Positions 20,963-31,800 of a stretch of 64,000 nt of DNA are shown one piece after another. The stretch covers positions 638,001 through 702,000 of the forward strand of contig JAVYIG010000059.1 in NCBI GenBank assembly GCA_035222895.1. The letters run 5' to 3'. Numbering within the stretch: the stretch's first letter is position 1; every line of letters begins with the position of its first letter. Both the position numbers and the translations under genes were made by a program. Under the pieces are notes generated by a model. It was not told where the DNA came from, made no database searches, and saw nothing but the letters and a program-made list of their open reading frames with translations. The stretch is from Strongylocentrotus droebachiensis (lineage: Eukaryota > Echinodermata > Echinoidea > Camarodonta > Strongylocentrotidae).

Positions 20963-23321
20963 ATTTTTTATCATTCTTAACATTTCATTTTTTCCGAATT
21001 TATACGGCGTTTCATGCATACTTATTGAAACGTTTGAGACACTCTTCTTCTTCGGCTTCTTCTTCTTCTTCTTCTTCGTCTTCTTTTTTTTCTCCTTCTT
21101 CTTTAACTTTGACCTTAACAAAATTGTTGCTGTTACTGTTAGGGTGTATAATTCCGCTATCAAAATCCTCTGGACGGCCATGCATTATGGCTCAAGGCAT
21201 GGGCACACAGAAGATTTTCTTATGTAGGGAACCGGGGTAAAATGCAATAAATTATTGAAAATTTATTGCATTTTCTGCGTTTTTTTAATTTATGGAAACT
21301 GCCCCCTACCCTAGGCCCCGCTGCGTACAGTCATGGTTCAGTGACAAAGCAACGGCCTCGTAACTGTGAGGCCCCAGGATATAAATCGTGTCGATGTGCT
21401 ATATTAGCGCCCTTTTGTGGGGCATTAATCGTCATTACTGTCATTTGTGACTTAAGAGCGTAGGTCCCCTAGTTGATAAGCATAGTAGCATACACATGCT
21501 TTAGCAGTCACGCAAAACACACATTGGCAAATTATTATTCAATAAAATCTGAGAATGTATACTATTATCTAGATCTATTATTTTTAAATTATTTTTTAAA
21601 TAATTCCATAAATTGGGGTAAAACAAAAATATTCCAACTTTATGAGCGACAGTGTATATGTTTTATCAATATTTGTATTTTCTATGCATGTCTGTACATT
21701 TTCCTTACTCCATTGCTCTTCTTTAATTACACTATTCTTAGTATTTCTCCCTGTTTCTTTCGTGTCCTTTTGTTATTTTCATTAATCCTCTGGGGTATCT
21801 TTTTCTTTATTTTTGCGGAATAAAATATGTTAGGAAATGATCAAGATAGCATTAAAATTGATACACTTGGAAGTTCCAAATAAGAATATTAACTACACGC
21901 TTTTTCTCAGTATTAAAGGCTTAAGGTGACTCGGTAACATTGTTGAAGGTTGATGAAAAAATTGCTTAATTTGTGTATGAAATATTATTAATATTCCTTC
22001 TACTGTTCTAACCCTCTAGCATGCAACAAATCCTGAAAATTGCAAACTAAAAATATATTTATGGTTTTCTTGAAAGGCGTCATTGTGCGACATCCTCTCA
22101 CAGTAAATTCTCTCAACCATTTTTGATAACTTTCCAAACAATTTTCCATGAAAATGAGACATAATAACAGACTTTTAATGATCTTTCAACACTTAAATGG
22201 CTTGAATGGTACAGATATAGCCAATTCATTGCTTTGTGGCGATGTATATTTACCTGAAATGTAATTAAATTGCAATAATATACGGTTAGGAGAATTAAGG
22301 AATCGATCAGATCAGTTTTTTCCCAATCTTTATCATTAATAATAATAATAACGTTTTATTTACCCAGGGTAGCCACTCCAGTTATGAAACTGCTCTTCCA
22401 GCGGGCCGTGCATGGTTAATAATGGTTCGTTTTCAGTCAAACTTTCAGATTATCTTTGATTGTACATCTAGCATTGACTTCAAGTCACTACCTTGGTCCC
22501 ATTTTTATCTCATCTGAACAATGTTAACAAGTCCCTTTAAGTACATCTTGACTTCTTCATAATGGCCTTGGAACTCAAAATACGAATTTGCATATTATGA
22601 TAATGTCTTCCAAATGTTGATATGTTATAGCGTAGGCAATTCTCTACAAGATCAGTTGATAAGAGAAAGGACTTTCCGTTATAAAGATAAGATCATGATT
22701 TGATTTTCACAAAATGGCGCCTGGATGACGTCACGATAACCTGATGAACTTTAAAAATGTTGCGGACACGTCTTATGACAATGACCTGTGTTCGGACTAT
22801 GCCATAATTGACATAAAATGACTGAACCGATCTAAGAGTTATCGTTTGCACCAAAAAGTGGAGAAATAAATTAAAAGAAATAAAGAAGAAAGAAAATTCT
22901 GCCAAAATCAATAGGTGATTGGTCGATGAACGGTAGACAACCTAATTAACTTGTTTCCGCCCTGACGACCAATATGCACTACTAAACCAGGGAGGTTCAC
23001 TACTAGGAACGTAGTCCAGAATCTGGCCGTCTTCATTCCCTACACACTTTCTTCAAGCCGCCGAAGATGGCGTCATCAACGAACTCATTATGGTCACCAG
23101 CCCAGCCTGAGAGCCTTTTTCGCCGGGCTTCCTAATTTATTACGCCTTCTTCGGCTGGCAGCAAGTAAGTAGGGGGAGGCCGCATATTGCGTTAGTGTGG
23201 TGAAGATCAAAATTAAATACACCAGATTCTGGTACGAAACGGTGCACTAGCACTTATGCAGTAATTGTTGTTTGGCATCCTATATTTATAGATATTTAAA
23301 AATCCATGATAAGGCATGTGG
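20963..23321. other. Gene-free spacer
   Basis: It contains a (TTC)n microsatellite at about 21050-21100, a 15-bp perfect hairpin (AAAATGCAATAAATT) at 21241-21275, a reverse-oriented SINE-type tail with (AAT)n and TTTACCCAGGGTAGCC at about 22340-22430, and at 22683-22735 a copy of the CAAAATGGCGCCTGGATGACGTCAC motif also seen in the tRNA spacers. No protein gene was recognised. A receptor tail exon on the - strand was looked for here and not found. Confidence 0.5.
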
Positions 23322-23394
23322 GTTTCCGTAGTGTAGTGGTTATCACGTGAGTCTAACACACTCAAGGTCCCCGGTTCGAGCCCGGGCGGAAACT
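23322..23394 (+). tRNA. tRNA-Val(AAC), isolated copy
   Basis: Gene body identical to the copy at 686, but the 5' flank (GGCATGTGG) lacks the ATCTGA of the array. The 3' flank still resembles array spacer (TAACTTTCCATTTTGTTCC), so it is a displaced remnant of a unit rather than a bare retrocopy. A run of seven Ts follows as terminator. Confidence 0.93.
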
Positions 23395-23608
23395 GTTTTT
23401 TTGTATTTCATAACTTTCCATTTTGTTCCAAATTAGTACATATTATGCATACTTTTTAAAGGGAAGTTGCTCCTGACGACCTACAAGCTTGCTCACTGCT
23501 TTACCGACATCGCAATATCAGATGCAAAGTAAATACCACAAATGAAAAGTTTCATTATGATTTTTTTTTCTTCTGAAGAGCTAGAGGGCTATCAGTACAG
23601 TTTGAGAG

Positions 23609-23665
23609 CAGGCGCGTACGCAGGGGGGGGGGGAGTTGGGGGTTAACCCCCCCCCCCCCTCAAAT
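23609..23665. mobile_element. Solo end of a GTACGCAGG hAT-type element
   Basis: CAGGCGCGTACGCAGG followed by a G run and GGTTAACCCCC matches the left end of the element at 62566. No matching right end or repeat of the flanking TTTGAGAG was found nearby, so this is a truncated copy or a partner too diverged to see. Confidence 0.55.
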
Positions 23666-24367
23666 TGTTTGAATGTTTGGGATTTGGAAGATAAATTGTT
23701 TGTTACCGGTTATCGATTTTTTTTCTTCAAAGTCTGATGTTCTTCTATTGTTTATTTGTTTCTTCCATCGTTTAATTTATACTGTTATTCATTTCATTCA
23801 ACAACAAAAAATTGCATCTCCCCTCTCATTGTTCAATCCACCTTTATATCTAGCTGTCTATATATTTTTATTCGTGTTGAAGTGCTTTGTCACAGCAACT
23901 ATATATACCTCGGCTATTAGGACATAATCATTCCCTTTAAAAAAAAATCACAAATGAATGGAAACATTGAAATTGAAATTGAAATCCAACTATATTGTAC
24001 CACATACATCTGTGAATCTTGATGTACAACCCCTCTTTCTTTCTTTTTTCTTTCTTTTTTCTCTCTTTCTCTCTCTCTCTTTCCCCTTTTACCAATATTT
24101 GTTCCTCCATATTCATATTATTATGTATCCATTGAGGGTAGACACGCTATCAAGCTTTGCTTACTTTGTCAACCCTCCTGTTTGATGTTTCGATTAGTTA
24201 CAGCCAGCATTACTTTATTCGACATTATATTCTTTTGAAATGTGTAAAATTTGCAATGTTTTGTTTGTTATATCTTTGTAAAAATGCAAAAGAAAAAGAA
24301 AATCAAACAGAAATAAATAAATCAAATCAAATTAAATCAAATCAATTACAAAATGTATTTCACTGAC
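23666..24367. other. Spacer between tRNA cluster and receptor gene
   Basis: AT-rich, with a CT-rich stretch at 24028-24085 and repeated AAATCAAAT near 24300-24350. No gene is recognised. If the receptor's last coding exon is in this window, it should be here or further left on the - strand. Confidence 0.4.
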
Positions 24368-25863
24368 CTAAAAACGCAGAAAAGCAGAAAGATGCATAAT
24401 CCCTGGAGTGAATTACAGATACAGAACAGCCATGTGAATACGGCTGACATTCGACCGATGGCGAAGAAACCAAAGAGCCAGGTAAGCCCGGTCAGTAGCC
24501 CGATGGCTAGGGCTTGCTGGAGCCTTGTTGCTAGGTCGTGTAGCTTACCCTTCTCGATCTTTGTGACACGGATCTTCATCCTATAAGGCGAGGGATAAGA
24601 GCGGAATATGTTCGAAATTGGTTTCAGTTTATTAACAGGAATGTGCATAAATTGATGCATGTAGATAAAAGAACATGTTGACAAAATCTTTAAAATATCG
24701 AAATAAAAAGTGACAATGAAAGGGAAACCTATAAGACTCTACTACATAAAAGAAGGGTTCTAACATTTGATTTGCCCACAAGAATAATACGCATTTTCCG
24801 ATAATAGAATCACCAATCACCATCACAGTGATTTTGTCTTCTTTGACGAGGAATTAAATGAAAATTGTGGCGTAAATTAAACATTTGTAGCTTCTGCTGT
24901 GTAAATTGACATATGAATATAGAAAGTGAAAATGAATTTGAAATTTGAAATATGAAATTTGAAATTTGAAATGTTAAATTGAAATTTGAATTTTGAAATT
25001 CGAAATGTTAATTTGAAATTTGAAATTTGGAATATAAAATTTGAAGTTTTGAAATGTATTTACCTTGAGCACGTGAGTGTCTTCATAACGAGTATGTAGC
25101 AGACGACATTGAGTAGGAGTACGGCGGCCAGCGGAAACAGGAGAGCATAGATGAAATGAGGCCCACGTGATAAGAAGCAACTGACAACAACAACAACAAC
25201 AAACAGAGGTAGCTCGTTAATGCAAGAAATCAGTTGTGGATCTAAGGGGCAATGAAAAAAATCCGCCCCTCCTCCCTCCTACCAAATCTGGTAAACCTTA
25301 AGTACACATTAAGTACCCCCAAAATGTGCACCCGCAGCAATTTAAGGACCCCCCCCCCCCCCCCCCCGTCCCCATCAAACCCCATAAGGCACCTGTCAAA
25401 TAATATGGCCTCCCTTCTGCTTTATTCGTCAGAGAATTTTGAAGCAGACATTTGGTTGCTCTCTTTTGATTTGCACTAGAATCCTGGTTCCGTCAATTCT
25501 TATCACCGGAAATGTCCTCTATAAAATAGACATTGTTTATGTTCTTCACAAATGACTGATTGGTGCTGCAAAATAAGAGTTTTTCATTTAGAAAAAAGGG
25601 GAAAAGGGACAAATAATCATTACTTACAAGCTTTCTTCTCGGTACTCATCAGGTCCGATTTGGAACAAGCCCGTCAGGACAAAACCAATCGGGAGACCTA
25701 AAAAGAAGATAAAGAAAGAGTCAGAAAGTCGAAACTAACTTTGACCGTAGACATCACAATTATGTTTTATGAATATACTTACATGAGTATGCAACTTTAT
25801 CTGATACTACATCGTATTTGTGTAGATTATGTTGCGAAGTAACATAAATTATACACGTATGTT

Positions 25864-25894
<31 letters not shown>

Positions 25895-28800
25895 ACGTTA
25901 TTTGTGTAGCGCATATCACTAACACAAAAAAGTCCCTATGCGCATAGAAAAGCAGGAAAAGGGCGGAATAGAAATGAACATTTATGCCTGAGGGTACTTT
26001 AGGTAATACAAATTTAACATGAAAATTAAATGAAAATTAAATTAAATATTAAATATGTACATGATACTATAACCAAAGAAGTTACTAAACAGCTGGAACA
26101 AAATTAACAATTTACAAAAAGATAGGTCTTCAACAGAGTCTTAAATGATTCTGTTGTGTTTTCCACTTTGCCTGTTTGACAATATCAGGCAAGCTGTTCC
26201 ACAATTCGGCCGAAGAATATTTGAAAGAGCGAGTGCCATAATATTTATAAATTACTTAATATAATAGTGTGAATACGTAATGCTTTCCAGTAACCATGCC
26301 TCCTTCAATAGTTACTGGACTTCTTTCTTTTGTATCTCATGTACGTAACAGAGAAACAATAAATACAATTTTGTTTGGAATGGAAATTTCTGAGACAGTA
26401 AAGAGAACATCCAAGGAATACTCTTTAGGCATAATATGCCTCCATTTATCTTCCTCATACCACTTTTAAGCTTTAGTTCATCTTCGTGATCATAGACTAC
26501 TTAAAGTAGGAGAAGGAGAGGAAGAAAATAGAAGAAGAAGACAATAAAGAAGAAGAATAAGGGGAAGAAAGAGAAGAAGAAGAAGAAGAAGAAGACGTAT
26601 AAAAAGACGAAGAAGAAGAAAAGAAAAAGAGGAGAAGAACAAGAAAAAGAAGAAGAAGAAGAAGGAGTAGGAGAAGAAAAAGAAAAAAGAAGAAGAAGGA
26701 GAAGAAGTGGTGTTTAGATATATTACCCCAAGCGACGAGACAAGCGATGGGCATAAACCGCCTTGTTCGTGGAACATCCATAACGCGAACCAGCAAGATA
26801 TACAGGTTGACGCCCTCTATGCCCATCCACAGAACAGACGAGAGCGTGAAATAATGGAGCAGGGCGGCCACAGCCGTGCAGGCAGCCGGTGATTGGGTCT
26901 GGTCGATTCCGATGACGAACACGATATACAGGAGGAGAAGAGACACGCACCATTGGATCATGATGAGGCGAGGAGTCTGGCCCATCTGTTTACTGGTCGA
27001 GGGAAAAGGAGAATGAAGAAGAAAAAATGATGAAATTAATCAGCAATTTAAAACACAAATCATCAAGGTGAAAGCAAAGATTTTATCATCGATTGGACTG
27101 CACCTTGACATAACAATAGGGACTTTTAGATTCTGCACGACGAGAACGCGGACTGCCATTTTAAGGCAATGTGACATCCTTTTAAGGCACTGGCAGTGAC
27201 GTCACATTGCCTTAAAAGGGCAGTCCTTGTTCTCGTCGTGCAGAATCTAAAAGTTCCTAATGTAAATCCATTCTTACCCGAACATGATGTAAGTAATGAT
27301 GGTTAGGATCAGACCAAGGGTTGATACGACACAACCAAACTGACTGATGACGTCAAGAGCATATGGGTAGCAACCGTAACTAGGGGCCTGGAATGAGAAG
27401 ATCAAGTCAAGATTATTTTCTTTAGGTGAAGGGAAAACAAAATTAATCAAGGTTATATGAAATTATAGCAATGTACTATGCCGCTGCCCCCACCCCCCTC
27501 CCCTCTTCTTAAAATCCATTCTCCTCCTCACTACAGTCCTCTTCTTCATCTTGACATGTTCTGTTATTGTTATTATTTCTTGTTCTTTCTTTTTATTCAT
27601 TCATTTACTCATTCTTTTTTCTTCTTCTTCTTCTTCTTCTTCTTCTTCTTCTTCTTCTTCTTCTTCTTCTTCTTCTTCTTCTTTTTCTTCTTCCTTCTTT
27701 TTCTTCTTCCTCCTCATATTTTTCATCTTCCAAAAAAGCACAAACGCTTTACGGGGTTTCTGTAGTGTAGCGGTTATCACGTGAGTCTCACACACTCAAG
27801 GTCCCCGGTTCGAACCCGGGCGGAAACATTTTTGTTTCCTCCGTCGGTGAATGGAAGCTATTTCACCCCAGAAACTAATTTACTTATTGTTTCATTTTGC
27901 TGTGTGCATTTTTCATCATTCTTTCCTTTTCAATTCTTCTTCTTTTCTCCTTCTTCATTTTCCACTTCTTCATTATCTTTTCCAGTTTTAAAGATAAAGC
28001 TGAGTTCTGGTATAAAAAAATAAAATGAATTCCCACAGAATCAAACGAAACTTACACTGAATGTTCAAGATTACAAATTAATGTCATTTGCCAAACAATT
28101 TTGGTAGAAAATGTATACTGGCTGAGTAATGAGCGTAGAAAGATTAGGAAGTCAATGTTAGTAGCCCCGACACCATTTGTGTAGTCCCATATAAATCTAT
28201 CTGTGTACAGTGCTTGTTACTTTACCAAGACTGGGCCGAGTTTATTATGATTTTGATGACTCCAAAACTTTGCAGTACACACCAATACTTACATGCTACA
28301 TGATCAACTTTTTCTGATCCATTCCACACCTTTTCTTTCAAAATGCAATCGGATCACCAGAACTCACCTTTATTTTTAATCCTATTAAAACCTTAATATC
28401 TATTTTCCGAATTAGACTGTTAATACAATATCTGAGTTTCCGTAGTGTAGTGGTTATCACGTGAGTCTAACACACTCAAGGTCCCCGGTTCGAGCCCGGG
28501 CGGAAACTAGTTTTTGTTTTTTGCGTACTATATTGAAACCCCTCAACTGCAACTAACTATGTTGAAAATTGTTTTATACAGTAATTTCCTTGTTCTCTCC
28601 CCCTTCTTTCGTCCCCTCTTTTCCTCTTCTTCTAAATATCCATCTACTTCTTCTTTCTTTTTCTTCATCTATCTTCATCTTCATCTTCTCCCCTCCCTTC
28701 TCCTTCTTCCTTTTTCTTGTTTTGTTCCTTATTTTCTAACGAAAGAAAACAAATCCCGGAGCAATTTTCATTGGAGCAAATGTGGAATCACCTTGTGGCT

Positions 28801-31800
28801 CGTTCAGATATCATGCGGTAAACCGCCTCGAAAAAGCAGTGTAAATGAATGACAACTGCGCGCAACAAGAGTCGTGCGCGTATTCCTTTAGCTCTGTGTT
28901 ATAAGATACAGAAATCCAAAGCGTATTGCACTTAACGTCATCATAACAAATTCCCCCGCGGTAAAAACAGCGTCAGATCTCAACGAACGCGCGGCTACCT
29001 ACCATGAGCACAGCGAAGTTGGTGAGATGATCACAGCTACAGACTGCCTGGACGTCGGTCTCGTCCACCAGATCGCAGCCGAGAGTTGACCAATCACCTT
29101 CTCCATCGTTCACATCAAAGTCCCAGTATGTACAAGTCGGTGTGTACGTCGGGTTAGTCTGGAAACGAATTAAAAGAACATAACACTAATCACAACACAC
29201 TCATAATTATTTTTTTTGTTAAATGAATATAACAATGTTTTATCAAAGATAAGCAACTAAATAACAGTTTAAAGAATGAACACACAAAGTTAATTCATTT
29301 TGTGATATAAGTATAATTCAAATGTTTTTCTTTGCAATCAATATAATGATGTGTTTCTTATGTATGTATTATTTACTTAATAAATGATGGGAAAAAAAGG
29401 GAAAAACACACTCATGGGGCGAAACCTATGTCGGACCGCTTACATGGCTGCACTATGGTTCAAATGAACACCAAATTCATCGAAGGCATGATTTTAATTT
29501 ACATACATTACCTGATTACCTGATTTACCTGTTTACCTAATTCAAAAACCCTTATCTATTACTCTGTTGCAAATATGATGTATATGATCTGCCCCGGATC
29601 AATACACACAAAACCTGTAGGAGCCAATTTTTCAGAAAGCTATGCAGGCAATGGGTACAATCTAATCTCAGATCAGCATGATCTCACGCTTCTTATGTTA
29701 CTCTATCCACCTTTCCTTCTTGTGATATGCGCTAAATAAGTACGGTATTTTATTATTACTGTTATCAGCTAGTACAAGCATGACAAGTCTAAGTGAGCAT
29801 AATTTTTAAATACTACATTTTATACATAACACAAAGACTTTCGAAATATATAACTAAGACTATATAAATATTTTTTGCGTCACCTACACAAAATTGTTAC
29901 ATAATACGAGTACAATATTTCTATAGGACGTGCAATGTGGTATTGAAAATGCGCTTATTAAGTAGATTTCTCGAAAGCCTTTGTGATCGTGTTTCATTAT
30001 GTTGGCATGGATGTCACCTCTGGGACGTGTCTTTTAATGAGAGCTAGGATTCATCTACAGTGATTGCAAGTCCTTCAATCAATATAAACTTACAATAACT
30101 ATACTCTCTTCAATACAGAGTTACAATGGATATCAAATTGTGATATATTTGAATCAATCGAAATTGTCTATTAAACGAAGCCATTTTGCGTTTCTATTTT
30201 CTGTTCATTGTTTTCTTGACGGAGTACGATAGGGCAAATTGTCTATGTCATTATCTTGTTTCAGTTGCGGGAGTGGTTTGGATGAACATTACTACACTTT
30301 TTTTTCTCTTCATGCCTATATCTACACAATGCGTATAAACAGCATTTCACTTCTGGGTTAATAATCATAAAACTGTCGTTAAAAAAGAACCAAAACAAAA
30401 CAAAACAAAACACACAAGCATATTCAATGACCACTCACCTGATCAAATGGTAGTTAAGTAAAGTTGAGTTTTACTTCTAGTTTCAATGACGTCTATAGTT
30501 TAGATCAACATTAACTGACCCTGATTCAACTTTGATAATTATGTTAACTGAAAGAGGACAAGAAAATAAATGATCTTGTACTCTAAAGTCGAGTTGAAAA
30601 GCTTTCTCGGTTGTTGAGAGTGTAAATATTATTTGCAGCAATATCGGTTTTAGTAAGATAGTCAGAAGGAGGTTGAGTTATATTTCCCTTTAGAATAATC
30701 TTACATCGCAACAAGGTCATACAATCCTACTACCCTTTCGTTTATTATCCCGAACTTCTCTTTCGCTCCACCCCTACTCCCTCAAAAGCATCCAACCACC
30801 CATCACTAACCTTCTGTATCTTAAATGTCATATTGATCGGTGCCGACAGTCTCTTCATCTCCTCATCGTTCCGCCGCATGGTAACCGAGAGAACCTTGCT
30901 CCGTATACTACACCCCTTGCTACCCCGGTCGCTGGATGAGGGGTTGCCATGGTAACCACCCGTGGACGTTGATGCGGCGCTCTTGAAGAGCGTATCGTTA
31001 CGGTAGACGATCAGGTCGATTCGTAAGTTGCTTGTCGAATCGATAGCTAACGAAGGAGAAAACATCATAGTTTCAGTTTATTAGATTTGTAAGATATGAA
31101 AACAAACTCACAGTTTGGAGACCCTAAAATTAGCATTCTTTCCAGACTATAGTTTGAATACAGCCATGAGGGGATAGGCTCTTCGGAGAAAAATTGAGAT
31201 TAACAATATTAAAAGACGTCCTAAATTATCATGATTACGACACAGTTGATCGACTGATTCGCCAGTTTGATATTCCAGAACGTGCAGCGATGACAACTTT
31301 TTAAAGCATTAACTTTCTTAACCAATTTAATTAAACTTTGAAGAATCCGTTCTACGATTTGTTGTTGTTTCTAAATTCATGTTCACCCAAATCAAGGTTA
31401 GACTGCCCTTTAAGACATAACTGGTCCATGCGATACAGATGAAGATCGAAAAGACTTACGAAAAATCAACATAACGCAATCTCAGTAGCCAAGTCCACCA
31501 TTATTAAAATTTGGTATCATTGTAATAACATGGTTTATGTGAGATATACAAACGGGAATTGAGATTGCACTAGAGATGGTGTCTCTCAAGTCTTTGGGAT
31601 CGTTTTAGAAAATACCTGAATTAAGTAGCTTCCCTGTCTCGATCTCCACGACGACCTCCGCATCGTTTACCCCTTCATCCGTCTTCCTGACCTTCTCGAA
31701 GACCACCTTCCCCACATTAGCGCTCTCGTTCTCGACATCAAACTCCTCTTTGACGTAAATCTGCAGGACATCGTCGACAAAGAACAGATCTTCGTTGTGG

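Noticed and set aside
25500..25570. Possible extra exon after TTTTGCAG at 25.56 kb
   Set aside because: It would be phase-compatible but introduces no loop-2 cysteine and soon reaches a stop; the exon at 25180 restores the family pattern exactly.
26490..26777. F/S/L-rich membrane-like protein on the - strand
   Set aside because: It is the (AAG)n tract read past the exon 11 donor.
27478..27795. Four overlapping frames around the CTT tract at 27.6 kb
   Set aside because: Microsatellite translations; the region also contains a tRNA gene.
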